A model generated the notes under the pieces. The model was not told the DNA's origin. It worked only from the letters and a program-made list of their open reading frames with translations, and made no database searches. The translations under genes were made by a program, and so were the position numbers. 64,000 nt of DNA, taken from contig NC_080065.1 of assembly GCF_949987535.1 (NCBI RefSeq), forward strand, positions 41,021,239 to 41,085,238, written 5' to 3'. Below, piece after piece: positions 1 to 11,280 of the stretch; positions within the stretch are counted from its first letter, which is position 1; each line of letters opens with the position of its first letter. The DNA is from Balaenoptera acutorostrata. Taxonomy: Eukaryota; Chordata; Mammalia; Artiodactyla; Balaenopteridae.

Positions 1-634
1 GAAAACAGCCATTTTTACTGTCCTTGGCATGTTTTTAAAATGAAACTGGATTCTGGATTCAGCCTTCTTGGCATGATTCTTAAAAGTCTATTCCATTTGC
101 TTGCATTCAATATGACTATGTATTTATACCTATACCATCTCTATTACTTTCATATATAACCAAAAAATGATTATGGTACTTAAATGTTCACTGAAAGACT
201 TGCCCAAAATTATATTGTCAGTAACGACTTAAAACCAGTATTATCCTAATACATGATCGGTCTTTCTTTCCACCACACTCATGTGTAGCCAGTTTTTTTG
301 TTTTTGTTTTTGTATTTGCTATCTCTACAATTTTATCATTGTCATTTGTAACTGTACGTTGAAAAAATCATTTTTAGAAGCTTTTCCCCTTCTTAAACTA
401 CTTTTGTATCAGATTTTTTTTAAAAATTACATTTTGAACAAAGTCTTTTTAAAAATATTTGATCTTTGGTTAGCTCTTTACCTTAATAAACAGGATTGTA
501 TCATGAACACAATCCAGTCATCCCTGTATGATTTAGGAAAGGAACAAGGCTTTGGGTTAATTTCCTGATAGCATTCTTTTTTCTTTTTAATTATTAAGAG
601 CAAAAGTTGGAAAAAACATAGTAAGTTGAACCAA
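1..634. other. AT-rich sequence, nothing recognised
   Basis: AT-rich DNA with T-runs. The open frame at 281-568 encodes a Phe/Cys/Leu-rich product made from T-rich sequence, with no domain or codon signature, and is not called as a gene. Confidence 0.6.
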
Positions 635-825
635 AATAGTACTGGTCACAGAACAACCCCTCCATACCTCAGTTTCTTCATCACTTAATAGGCATACTAA
701 AAGTGCCCAATGCACAGTTATTGTGAGAATTAAATTATTTAATATGTGTAGTTCAGAAGATGTTTTAGAAGTGCATAGAGTAAGCATGTATTAAATGTTA
801 GTAATTTTATTATTATTATTAATTT
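635..825 (+). repeat. MIR SINE, sense, old
   Basis: Sense-orientation MIR core: 'cctcagtttcttcatc', then 'ttgtgagaattaaat', then an ending like 'aagcatgtattaaatgttagtaa' running into TTA repeats. The order matches MIR from its central domain to its 3' end. The tRNA-like head is not visible. Divergent, as expected of a pre-eutherian insertion. Confidence 0.75.
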
Positions 826-3800
826 TTAAAACAAATCATATTAAGTACTCTACCATCCACTAAACTGGTAAGCAAAACAAAACAGAAAAAAAAATTTTAA
901 CGTATGCTTTAAAATCTTAGAAGAGTTGGGACAACCAAAGAATTTTTACTCAAAACATTCTTTTTAAAAAAGTAGCTTTATTTTTAAATTATGTAATTCT
1001 GAAGATTTGGCCATGTGGAAAGATAGATTTATGTTTTAGAAATGCATTTTGGAAATTCAGAAATGTTGGTAACACTGTTATGTACAGCTCAAAGTCTGTT
1101 TGACATGTGAAACATCAAGACTTACATGAGTTCACACTTTAAAACTTCAGTGTATAACTTTTCACCACGTTTAGCCTTATATTTAATTTATTTCTTTGAT
1201 TAAACCTCATATTTTTGTCCTGGTTTTTAATATTTTACAACAAAAATAATAACTACTCATTATAAAGTTCTTCAGTAATATATGATTTATCTAATTTTCA
1301 GTCCTTTTGCCTGTTCTCATAAAATTCAAATATTCAGTTTTAAATGGATACAACACATGTAATGTCTTACTATTGTCAATGGAAGCTTAAGATTAGCAAG
1401 TACAATGTTAATTAATCTATATTTTTTTCAAGGTGGTTATGTGGGCCTTTTATTGTTAAAATTTGCTTTGGGGCCAAAAATAAGGCATATCTTCTTATGC
1501 TAGTATATTTTAATGACATACAGAGGATGACTGATTTATATAACTTGATGGTAAAATCAAAATTTTAACTACCAAATCTTCCAGACAGATTTGACTAGTA
1601 GCAACCCATTGACTGAAGTAAGGAATTTGCAGGTGCTTGCCAAATGAATTATCTAAAGTTGTGCTATAAAGTGTTAGTGTGAATTAAAATTCTATCACTA
1701 TTTTTAATTATCAAAATTATATTTTATTTTTAATTATGTGAGCGTAACGATCTTTTATCCATATTTAATTCAATCTGATGTTCTTTCTTTCCCTCCCTTC
1801 CCTCCTACCCTCTCCCTTTCTCTATTCCCCCACCACCAGACAATTTTTATTGCATCTTTAAAAGCTGCTTTAAATTCTTCTGTTGTCTCTGTTTGTGTTT
1901 CTTTCATTTTACATTTTCCTAGATTCCATGTCATCTAGAGCATGGAATACACTGACACATTCATTTTTCATCTTATCCCCTCCATGGTTAGCAGGACAGC
2001 TAATGTATTATTAAAAGACTTTCAGCAATAGTCTTTTCAGCAGCATACTAGCTCTCCAGTTGGGAGAGAAACTTTAGTGAAGCAATAATTAAAATAGAGA
2101 TAAGGCATTCTACTGTTGCTCTCATGGTTTACATAGAAGATACGGAAATCAGCAGACCAAATATCTTCTACACCCGATGTCTAAAGCATTACTTAGATCA
2201 TTCAACTAACTTTTATGCCTACATCCTTTCCACCCTAAATTGTAAACCAGATAGTTGAATTGGCCTAGCTATAAGCAAAATAAAACAGAACAAAACCCAA
2301 AATACCTGACATTATTATTGCTTTAATTTTTAAAAGAGTAAAACATTCAGAAGTCCAAAGACAAATTGGAAACTAATTCTTTGAGGGTTTTATTATCTTT
2401 ATCCTAAAGTTATTTAATGTTTCTAGCACAAATGTACAAAGAAATTTAATGTGTAAAAAACCACTGAGGATATTTCAAATTCTTGTGTGATAATTTGTCC
2501 TTGTGGCAAGTATCCTCTTTCTTCTGTCATGCTCACATTTTATACTCCTGGAATTAGCATTGATGAGGATATTGGGCAACCTTGCTCAATTGATAATCTA
2601 AATATTTGCTCTGTTTGTATTGTTGAATAAAACAGTGCAGAGGGCTATTTGTGTATTTCACCTTTCAATTTGGTCCATATCGGCACTGATTTAAATTAGT
2701 CCTGAGTTCTAGTGCCTCTTGCTTCCTATAGCAGGCACAACTGGTTGTCCAATTACGGCCAATTCCTCAGTCCTTCCTAAGGGCATGGAGAAGCTGACTC
2801 TATTGGTGTGTCCACAGGTCCTCATGAATTCATATGAATCCAGAGTAGTAAACAAACCTGGTACCCATTCCCCGGTCAGTGACTGGTGTAAAATCGAGCA
2901 TGTGGGGGAGCTTTCATGTATGTTTCTTGAAAATATCTCCAGACTCTGTAAAGAGAACCAGAGAAGCTATTTTTCTCTTTCTTCTGGACATTATATTACC
3001 TGGAATTTCTGCACCATTTTGTGCCCCAAGGCAAGCTGGACTGAAGACCAAAGCAGACACATTAAGGATGGTGGGGCTGAAAGATGACATAAAAGAACTT
3101 GGATGTGTGATGAGGATTTTGAGTCACTGAATTAATCAATTCAATTCCTGCCCTATCTCAGGATATCTACTATGAATTATAACAAATATCTTAATTGTAA
3201 AGTCAGTAAGAGTTATGGCCATTTGCATTTTATTTACTAATGTATTTGAAAGCATGCAAATGCCTTTCTCGCTAGGCACTGTGGCATTTGATCCAATTAA
3301 AGCGGAGAAGCCTGTTTAAGCCGTGACATATTTTCCACTCTCCCCTCCATTCTCTTGTAGAGATGATATCCATTGTTATCTTTCACTCAAATATTCCTCA
3401 CTGTAGAAACTTTTTTGACAACTAATTAATATTAGAGGATAAGTAATAAATACACACCCTTCAAGAGACACTTCCTTTCTCACAGGGGACTTTAAATCAG
3501 ACCTTAACCAACTGAACATCTAATTGAAGAATTACAGGAATTGTGAAAGACTTGGAAGGACTTCTCTTTGTCCTTTAATATTATCCCAATGGCATCTACA
3601 TATTTAGTCTATTCCTTGGCCTTAAAACTTCATTCTGTCAAGAGTCCTCAAAATACTGCAAAGAGAATGAACTTAGATATCTTGCAGTCTACTCAGGGCT
3701 AATATACTAAGGATCCATTCATTTGGAAAATATCTGCAAATATTTCTCCCAAAAAAGCATGGCTTTGTCATTTTCTAATGGGTGGATGTACAACAGTTGC

Positions 3801-3949
3801 ATTTCAGCCTATGTATAGCCAAGCTTTGTTTAATTGGAGAAACATGTTTATTCACTTTTAATGGTGAAATAGTCTTATCACATATAAAAGACTGTTGATA
3901 AAGAATTTCAAGGACTAATAATTGACTCAGGACTTATTGATTCATTCAA
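826..3949. other. Unassigned AT-rich intergenic stretch
   Basis: No gene or repeat family recognised over about 3.1 kb. There is a pyrimidine-rich patch near 1780-1840. The 122-codon frame at 2719-3087 overlaps another frame at 2879-3130; it shows no domain, signal peptide or conserved motif, and I regard it as chance. Very old repeats could be hidden here. Confidence 0.6.
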
Positions 3950-4290
3950 CAAAATCGTGAGTACCTGTTATGTGCCTGGCACAAATTTGGCTGCTGGGGA
4001 TACAGCATTGAACTCAAGTCATTGCCTTCATGGATGGTCTATATAGGGATGTGAGTGGGAGGAAGAGATAAAATAAGTGCAATATATAATGTCAAATGGT
4101 GATTAGTGATACAGAGAAAAAAATGCAGAAAAGTAGAATAGGGAGTGTGGAGATAAGGAAAAGGGCTGCTTTATTTATTTTTTTTTTTAATAAAAAGAAG
4201 GTCAAGAAAGGCCTTCTTGAAAAATGACATTTGGGTAAACACCTGCATTAGCAATTGCTGTGGCATGTTGTGCAAAATATTTTTGGTACA
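3950..4290 (-). repeat. LINE-2 (L2) 3' region, antisense
   Basis: Reads as the reverse complement of an L2 3' end: 'gtacctgttatgtgcctggcac', 'gctggggatacagcattgaac', 'cttcatggatgg', then 'aaatggtgattagtgata' and 'ggccttcttgaaaaatgacatttggg'. These blocks occur in the usual L2 order. Divergent, with a T-run near 4180 inside. Confidence 0.75.
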
Positions 4291-5599
4291 CAGGTTTTCA
4301 TGCTTGAGAGTTTGATGACAGGAGCTTGTTAGCTTTAAGAAATTGCCATGTGCATAATAGTGTCTATGCATATAAAGTCCCTATTCAAATTCCCCAACAG
4401 AACCTCAGCTTCAAAATATTTAGAATTTAAGTCATCTTCTCCCAAATCTATTTCTCCTTTCTCTCCTCTTACAACTTAGTATCGTACACAACCACCTATG
4501 CATTTCAGTTAAAAAAATCTGGACATCATTAAGAAAGCCTTCCTCTAACTCAACTCCCAGGCCTACAAAAGTGTTATCTCATCAGGGAAGATGCATTTTC
4601 TACTGCCAAAATCCCATTGCTAATATTATCTGTGAACTTCCTTTATCTTTTTGTTTACTTTATAAATTTGCTCATTGTGTCACAGAACTAAAACCAGTAA
4701 CAGAAGAAAAAAATGGTTTTGTGTGCTACTAACAGGAATAGCGCCTTCCAGAAATAGACTCGCAGAATGCTCCCCAAGTGCCATTCCATTCACTATAGTC
4801 TCTTTCAGAAAAAAACTATGTGGATTGAAAAATGTTAAGATGATTGATTCAAGATATCTATTACTTCTGACTGCTAACATTTAGCCTGGGGAAATTACAT
4901 TCTGACTCGTGTTTTAAGAACTAATAGGTGAAGTTTCTGAAAAAATAATGTATTTATATTGTAAGAAATGTTTTTAGGATTTGTGTTTTTAAAAACCATT
5001 AAATGAGGTTTCTGAACAACAAAAAAAGTATGTATTTATAAGAAATATTGTAAGATCTTGTCCTATAATATTAAAATTTGTAAGTATCACTTAAATTTAA
5101 GATAAGTAGATGCTCAATAGCACATGGTCAATGGAACAGCTTACAACTGATCATTAAATGTAACATTCCATTTGAAAATGCCATTAAATAATAAAAATTA
5201 ATTTTTGCTATTTATGATGCCATGAGGATACATAGCTATTACAGCTGAAAAATATTTACATAAATTCTTCCAAACTCCCCAATTAGTCCATCTTCCAGAC
5301 TCTTGAATCATCCTGAACCTAATCTTTTACCTCTCCCATCCCCAAGGAAATACGCTAAGGCATTTTTTTCTTGTATTTAAACTTAAAGTAGTCTTAATGT
5401 TATGTCATGTTTTTACATGTCTTTGTACCAAATTAATGACTGACATCAATATTCTCTCCCTGAATCTACACCTTTATTTTGGCTCGGCTGGAGTATCACG
5501 AAACTATTTACTGGCCCGTACTCTCACTTCAAAGACACTTAATTGACAAATATTATTAACTTGCTAGTACAATTAGAGTGTTGTGGAAGATAAATAAAA
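4291..5599. other. Unassigned AT-rich stretch
   Basis: No feature supported. Short frames on both strands at 4675-4884 mirror each other over the same bases, which argues for chance. Confidence 0.55.
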
Positions 5600-5639
5600 T
5601 GAGTAAAATTACTCTTCCTTTCAATGTTATTACAATATA

Positions 5640-5830
5640 ATATATGAAAAAAATATACAGAGAAATTATAGCAAAATGAATGGCATATGCAAGAATTCCT
5701 AGAGGTCAGAGGAAGATGAAATTCTTCTGGCTGGGAGCATCCAGAAAGCTTAACAGAGGAGGTAACATCTATGCTGGGCCTTGGTGGTTAGATATAATTT
5801 TAAAATGTCAAGATGGGGAATTAGCTGTGC
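5640..5830 (-). repeat. L2-like LINE fragment, antisense
   Basis: The phrase 'cttaacagaggaggtaacatctatgctgggccttggtgg' (split here for reading: 'cttaacagaggaggtaac' plus 'atctatgctgggccttgg') resembles the 'gaggaggtgacatttgagctgggccttg' block of antisense L2-type elements. Only this block is clear, so boundaries are approximate and a related CR1-type LINE is possible. Confidence 0.45.
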
Positions 5831-6699
5831 CGTGTCATATTGCATTTGGTTAAATGTACATAAAACAAATTTCACAAATTATCATGTATTCAATTTGCAA
5901 AACATCTTATAATTTTAAATATATTCACATAAGGATGTTGAAAGTATTAAATTATAGGCCAAGCATAGATATATTATAATGATTACTTATATAAAAAATA
6001 ATGCTCAGTTTTACAAAAGATTCTGCCTCCAGTCCTTAAGTAGCAAATCTTCATATGGATAAAACAAATCATTTAAAATATAATTAACATAACTTTCTAG
6101 TTATATTAAAATTTATATTGACAACTAATATGTAAATTATAAAATGAGCTTGGAAGGACTCTTCTCTCACAAGTGTGGTAAGGAAAGATTACTTGTTTTC
6201 ATTGCTATTACTTTTCCCTGTTTGTCCTTTTGGATGACCCACCATTGGGCCCTGAGAAACCAAATGGGATGAACAGGCCCTAATGGAAGCCCGAAATAGT
6301 ACAGCAGAAGGCCTCTCCTACAGGGCTCACACTAGTACATCAGGGACGTCAACACCAGGCTCTGAGCGCCTTCCAGGCAGTGATTAGGTGGTCTCTTCTT
6401 GGCAGTGAATATAAATTGACTTTAGATTCAGGCTTGACAGTAAAATATCTGAAGCCTTTTGACCTCACACACAGCACATATTGTTCCTTCCTTGTTGCCA
6501 CAGAGAGAAAAAAAAGGAAAATGCACCTAGTCAACCCCACTCCAGTGTGTTCACAGCTTTATTCCAGTGTTTCTAGGAAGCATTAGATAAGAGTGGGAGG
6601 TGGTGAGGCAAAAGTCCTACAGTGTCACACTGTCTCTGTAGTGCCACACTGTCTCTCAGCCAATTTTGGAGACTGCATGACTCCTGAATCATACTAGCT
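5831..6699. other. Unassigned stretch with a small tandem duplication
   Basis: Mostly AT-rich with nothing recognised. The opposed frames at 6349-6540 (-) and 6380-6586 (+) cover the same bases and are not credible genes. See the duplication at 6619-6657. Confidence 0.55.
6619..6657. repeat. Two-copy tandem repeat, about 19-20 bp unit
   Basis: 'agtgtcacactgtctct' is followed at once by 'agtgccacactgtctct', differing at one base. A simple local duplication. Confidence 0.7.
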
Positions 6700-6905
6700 C
6701 ATCAGTACGGAGCATTTGTTTTTCTAAACAGGCAGTGTTCTAAGTGCTTTACATGTACTAACTCACTTAAATTCTCCCAGCACTCTACAAGGTAGATACT
6801 ATTAATAACCCCATTTTACAGGTGAGAATATGGAGGCACAGAGAAACTAACTTGGCCAATGCTGCACACCTAAAACAACAGGGTTGAGATTCAAACGTGC
6901 CAGTT
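6700..6905 (-). repeat. MIR SINE, antisense
   Basis: Antisense MIR order: 'gtgttctaagtgctttacatg', 'aactcacttaaat', 'ctacaaggtagatactatta', 'ccccattttacaggtgag', 'gaggcacagagaaacta' and 'gagattcaaacgtgcc'. Nearly the whole MIR is present and it is among the best-preserved MIRs in this window. Confidence 0.88.
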
Positions 6906-8197
6906 TTGCTCTAGAAAAAAGAGTAAAGTAGATATTCTTGTTATTCTGAGATGGAAGGAAAGATACACAAAACAAAAATAATACAGTAAATTAAAAGTGA
7001 CATCTGAGTTACATGCCCACTATACTCTGTTGCCCTTCAGGACTTATCAGTATGTGCAACTAATTTTTTGCAGATGTTATTTCATGACTTCAAACTTCCT
7101 GAATTAGCCTATCATATCTAAAAGGATGCTTTTAAACCAACTTTTATTATTTGTCTATTACATACAAATATATGTTTATAAAAGCTAGTCTAGTAATTCA
7201 ATACACACAAAACTATTAAATAAATAGAGGAGAAATAAGACATGAAGTTACTAATTTTAAAACTTGAAGTTATCCTGAAAAATCAGTCCAATGCTCAAAG
7301 TCGACAAACGAAAAACAGAAATGCCACGTTACTGATAGTCAAATAAACTCTTCATAGCTGATTTGGGTCAGTCTTTTTTCCTCCATACCAAGCTGTGGGG
7401 TATAAAGTCATATTTTTCCTACAGTCATCATCAAGTTCTAGGTTGTAAACTACCTCATAAGTTGGGCCCACTAACACCAACTCAGACAGTCTCCCATGTC
7501 CTGTCTCAAGGCACACACAGAGAGTGAGCCCTTTCCCTTCCTCCCTTTGATCATGTTTCTGTCTCCTACAAATGCCTGCCAGGGTCCCTCAAAAATCCTG
7601 CAACAAAATTAACAAAGAGTGAAATCATCAAGGGGAGAATTTAGCTGTAGAGGGTACTCAATTAAAACAAAAAGAGCACATACACAAAAAAGGAGGAAGT
7701 TAAATAAGTGCTGATTTACAGTTGAGTTTTTAATTGTTCACATTACAAGTCAAGGCTTAGATACTAGATACAGAAAGAAACACAAAATATTTTTATATTT
7801 TAGAGGGATGAAAGGTATACCACATCAACCTGAATGATAAATTCAAAGAAATCTTTGAGTTGCATATATACAGATAAAAGAGGAGGGAAAAAAATATGAC
7901 GGTCTTTGCTTTTTGTTTTTGTTTTTACAACAGTGCAGCCATGGGGTAGAATAAGTGAGAGAACTTCTCACTGTGGTAAAGGATTAATTTATATAACATA
8001 ATGTACCTCTATAGGTTGACAGTTTGTCTTTTGCACTGATAAACTGTAAATATGCTAGCAGTCAGAAGAGTAGATAGCCTTTATGACCACGTTCCTCTGG
8101 AATATTACTTGAAAGGTATAAACTAAGGTGTCCTATTTAAAGCCAGGATCCTGCTGACAGCTTTAAGGATTCAATCCACACAACAATGTGAAAGTTG
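6906..8197. other. Unassigned stretch
   Basis: No gene or repeat recognised. AT-rich, with A-runs near 7885. Confidence 0.55.
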
Positions 8198-8729
8198 TGA
8201 AAGGCTGAATAATGGCCCTGCAAAGATTTCCATGTCTAAATCCCTGGACCTGTGAAAATATTCAGTTACATAGATAAAGGAGAATTAAGGTTGCATGTGA
8301 ATTATGGTTGTTAATCAATGGACCTTAAAATAGGGAGATTATCCTGGACTATCCAGATGAGCCCAATGCAATCACAAGGGTCGTTAAAAGTAGAAGAGGG
8401 AGGAAGAAGAGGAGAGTCAGAGAAAGAGATATGACTAAGGAGTCAGGTCAGAGTGATTCGAATTGAGAAAGATGCAACACTCCACTGCTGGCTTTCGAGA
8501 CACCAGGCAGCCACAAGCCAAGGAACACAGCAGCCTTTAGCAACCAGAAAAGGCAAAGAAATAGATTCCCCCCTGGAGTCTCCAGTAAGAAACACAGCCT
8601 GTCAACACCTTGATATTGGCTCAGTGAGACCACGTCAGACTTCGGATCTATAGAACTGTAATATTTGTTGTTCCTGTAAGCCACTAAATTTGTGGTAATC
8701 TGTCATAGCAGCAAAATAAAACTAATACA
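8198..8729 (+). mobile_element. Solo LTR, ERVL-MaLR-like
   Basis: Starts near 'tgaaaggctgaataatggcc' and ends 'aaactaataca'. Internal blocks 'ccctggacctgtgaa', 'ggagattatcctgga', 'cccaatgcaatcacaaggg', 'cagtgagaccac' and 'taagccactaaatttgtgg' are in the order of a mammalian MaLR-class LTR. About 530 bp. No internal proviral coding sequence flanks it on either side, so it is a solo LTR. The exact subfamily is not resolved, and I could not confirm the expected 5-bp target duplication. The frames at 8448-8684 lie inside it and are not genes. Confidence 0.7.
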
Positions 8730-9091
8730 CAGGCCTAGCACTGTCACCAGAAAATAAATCAAAAAACATTTTTGAACTCCTAAGCTTATGTGGTCTTGCT
8801 GTTTGTAACAGAATATCTTCGGAAAGCTTTTGGAATATTTTACGTTTTAAAGATAAATTCCAGAATCAAAAAAAAAAAATAGACATTTCAATTCCACTGG
8901 CCATCAATAGCCAAGGCTAGCTATAGTCTTCCCATCATATCTTCAAAATGGCACAGCTCAGTGACCTTCAAATCTATAAAATCAATGCCTCTATTTGTAA
9001 GAAATATTAGCACCATTTTTATTAATTAAAATCGAAAGAAATAGAATGTATAATCTATCTAGACAGATACATTTTAAAATATATAAGCCTC
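8730..9091. other. Unassigned AT-rich spacer
   Basis: AT-rich with an A-run near 8869-8879. It ends in the left target-site copy (9074-9091) of the next SINE. Confidence 0.55.
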
Positions 9092-9467
9092 GAGGCTTCC
9101 CTGGTGGCGCAGTGGTTGAGAATCTGCCTGCCAATGCAGAGGACACGGGTTCGAGCCCTGGTCTGGGAGGATCCCACGTGCCGCGGAGCGACTGGGCCCG
9201 TGAGCCACAACTACTGAGCCTGCGCGTCTGGAGCTTGTGCTCCGCAACAAGAGAGGCCGCGATGGTGAGAGGCCCGCGCACCGCGATGAAGAGTGGCCCC
9301 CGCTTGCCACAACTGGAGAGAGCCCTCGTACAGAAACGAAGATCCAACACAGCCATAAATAAATAAATAAATAAATAAAACTTAAAAAAAAAAAAATGGG
9401 CAAAGGACTTGAAGAGACATTTAAAAAAAAAAAAAGATAGATAAGTAATAGTGACAAAGACAAAAAA
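9092..9467 (+). mobile_element. CHR-type tRNA-derived SINE with composite tail
   Basis: Body begins 'ggcttccctggtggcgcag' with an intact pol III A box (tggcgcagtgg) and B box (ggttcgagccc), then the CHR tRNA-unrelated domain and an (AAAT)n tail. The target-site duplication is 'ttaaaatatataagcctc' at 9074-9091; the second copy at 9468-9497 is stretched by an (AT)n expansion. The tail is unusual: A-run, an L1-like snippet at 9397-9422, a second A-run, then about 30 bp before the duplication. Open frames of 100-130 codons here are SINE read-through, not genes. Confidence 0.93.
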
Positions 9468-9472
9468 TTAAA

Positions 9473-9490
9473 ATATATATATATATATAT
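9473..9490. repeat. (AT)n microsatellite inside a target-site duplication
   Basis: Alternating AT tract in the right-hand target-site copy. The left copy has only 'atata', so the tract expanded after, or during, insertion. Confidence 0.85.
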
Positions 9491-9499
9491 AAGCCTCTA

Positions 9500-9924
9500 T
9501 AGGTAATACATAGGATACATAACAAGAAAATAAGAATCATGAAATAAGGGGCATTTATGTGCAGGCAAGGGTATACTAGTAGACAGGATGGAGTAGTTAT
9601 GTGTTTGCCCCTCAGGTGGAATCACCAAGAATGCAACTGCAGACTGCATGAGTCAGATTTGTTGCACTGGCCGCTCAAATACTGAGTGGAGTGATTTTGT
9701 GTGATATTGAACGATACATGTTTAAGTTCCAAACCAAATGCTATATAATCATTTGTTGATTTGCACAGCAATTCCTTTACTGAAAAAATGCAGTGTATGC
9801 TAACTCCAGGAAAATTTTTAGCTGTGTAGCATCTGCGGGATGGCTAGAAACTCAGCCCTACCCTTTAGTTACCACTACCCCTCCCCCACCCCCATCAGTC
9901 ATTCAGATAATAAGAAAAGGCCCA
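9500..9924. other. Unassigned spacer
   Basis: Nothing recognised. The frame at 9793-10098 has no recognisable domain. Confidence 0.5.
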
Positions 9925-10090
9925 GGATTCCCTCTCCAAGCCTTTTATCTTTTGACTACTTCCTATTTATCCTTCAAGTCAGGGGTCACTCTCGCCAGGA
10001 AGAATTCACTGGCTGCCTGGGAGGCGAGGTTAAGCCATTATACCTCTCTGTATCCCCAAATCTGTGTTTTCTCTATTACTGCTAATAGTA
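9925..10090 (+). repeat. Possible L2 fragment, sense
   Basis: The text from 'ccaagccttttatc' to 'cctctctgtatcccc', with 'gccaggaagaattcactggctgcc', resembles the sense L2 segment 'caggaagccttccctgactgcc'. Weak match; boundaries approximate. Confidence 0.35.
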
Positions 10091-10859
10091 ACAAATAAGA
10101 AAATGGTATAAACAATGGGTAACATTACCCTGAATGTTTATCATTTGCTGGGCTTTCTGAATTTTCCCATGAATTATCTCATGGATCTCACTTTGATAAA
10201 AATACTTTGGTTATAACAATGAGATATGATAATAGCTTGAAGGACAGCTTGTGTGCAGGGAGAAGGGACTGTTGATTTTGTTTCATTTGCTTTGTTTAAG
10301 GTAGAAGAAAATCAAGTTTGTGTGGAGGTAAAGGTAGCGGCAGTTCAGAGGGAGAGTTTTTATGAAGCAGAAAGCAGAGTAAGGTCTTAGAAAAGATGAA
10401 AGAGAACACATAGGAAGGCTCATCTTAGAAAGACTTCTCTCCCTCTGGTGAGAGTCCTAGCAGTGGGAGGTGTAAGAATCAGCTTCAGAAGCTGTTTTGA
10501 GCATAAAGAACGGCTGGAGTGGAGTATGTGTGATTGACAGAGAGAGGGCAATGGGATTAAGGAAATGATGAGACTATAATTCAAAGATCACTTGCGGGGT
10601 CTGGAGTAGTAAGGGAGAAACAAGTATGTTATAGCAGGTATAAAACTGGCTGGATAAAGAGGATTCCAAGTCTGAGGTCTTGAATAGAGGAAAGATTAAG
10701 TTTAATGAAAATAAGTGTGGTAGGAGACATTGGTAGTGATTAGTGCAGCTGTAGTGTTTGGGGTGATAAAATGGCCATGAGTGTGAAGAACTGACATGGT
10801 GTTGAGGTCATTGTCATGAAAGAAGTACAGACCCTGGGACATCTGCATACTGGTTGGTT
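10091..10859. other. Unassigned, purine-rich
   Basis: G/A-rich on the + strand over 10300-10850, in the style of antisense LINE-2, but no block was firm enough to call. No open frame of note. Confidence 0.5.
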
Positions 10860-11280
10860 GTGGGCCAAATGATAACCAATGATCCCCAAAAGGCTGAGGA
10901 TGTGAAAGGATTTCAATCTAAAATGGAACTGGAGGGTATGAAATGGAGAATCTCATGCATGTGCCTTCAGAAGAACAAAACTTAAGAACTTAGAGATTGA
11001 TTTCTCATAAATTCCTGATTTACAGAAGAGGGAGATTTATCTCCTGACCAATGAACATCTGCCAAGGATCTCTACCCATCCTCAAGCCAATGAACTTACT
11101 GCTTGGACTCTGGCTGGACTTCCCCATCACTGAACTCCTTACCCATAAATACAGCCTGCCCCAAACCCTCAGCGGACTCACTTGTAGCTTGTACAGCATT
11201 CATTTCCTGAATTGCAATTACAGAATAAACTCAATTTCTGGTAATGTGAGCTTGCCTCAGTTTACCTGTTATTTAGGTTA
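10860..11280 (+). mobile_element. Possible degraded LTR
   Basis: Runs from 'gccaaatgataaccaatgat' to 'tgcctcagtttacctgttat'. It contains a CCAAT-like 'accaatgaac', a 'cataaatac' A/T box, and a late 'gaataaactcaatttctgg' resembling an LTR polyadenylation region. The layout suggests an ERV LTR, but no family is identified and the ends are not defined. The 76-codon frame at 11051-11281 lies within it. Confidence 0.35.

Noticed and set aside
2719..3130. 122-codon plus-strand frame
   Set aside because: No domain, no conserved composition, overlapped by a second frame of similar length, and no splice or promoter context. Chance is the simpler explanation.
9110..9160. tRNA gene candidate from the A and B boxes
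   Set aside because: The A/B boxes are the tRNA-derived head of the CHR SINE; there is no complete cloverleaf or anticodon arm I could draw. The same holds for the other copies.
9046..9463. Three overlapping 100-130 codon frames on both strands
   Set aside because: They lie in the CHR SINE and its tail. Near-identical translations recur at 21637-21981, 22959-23380, 23369-23659, 41103-41406 and 51185-51463, which is the mark of a repeat, not of a gene family.
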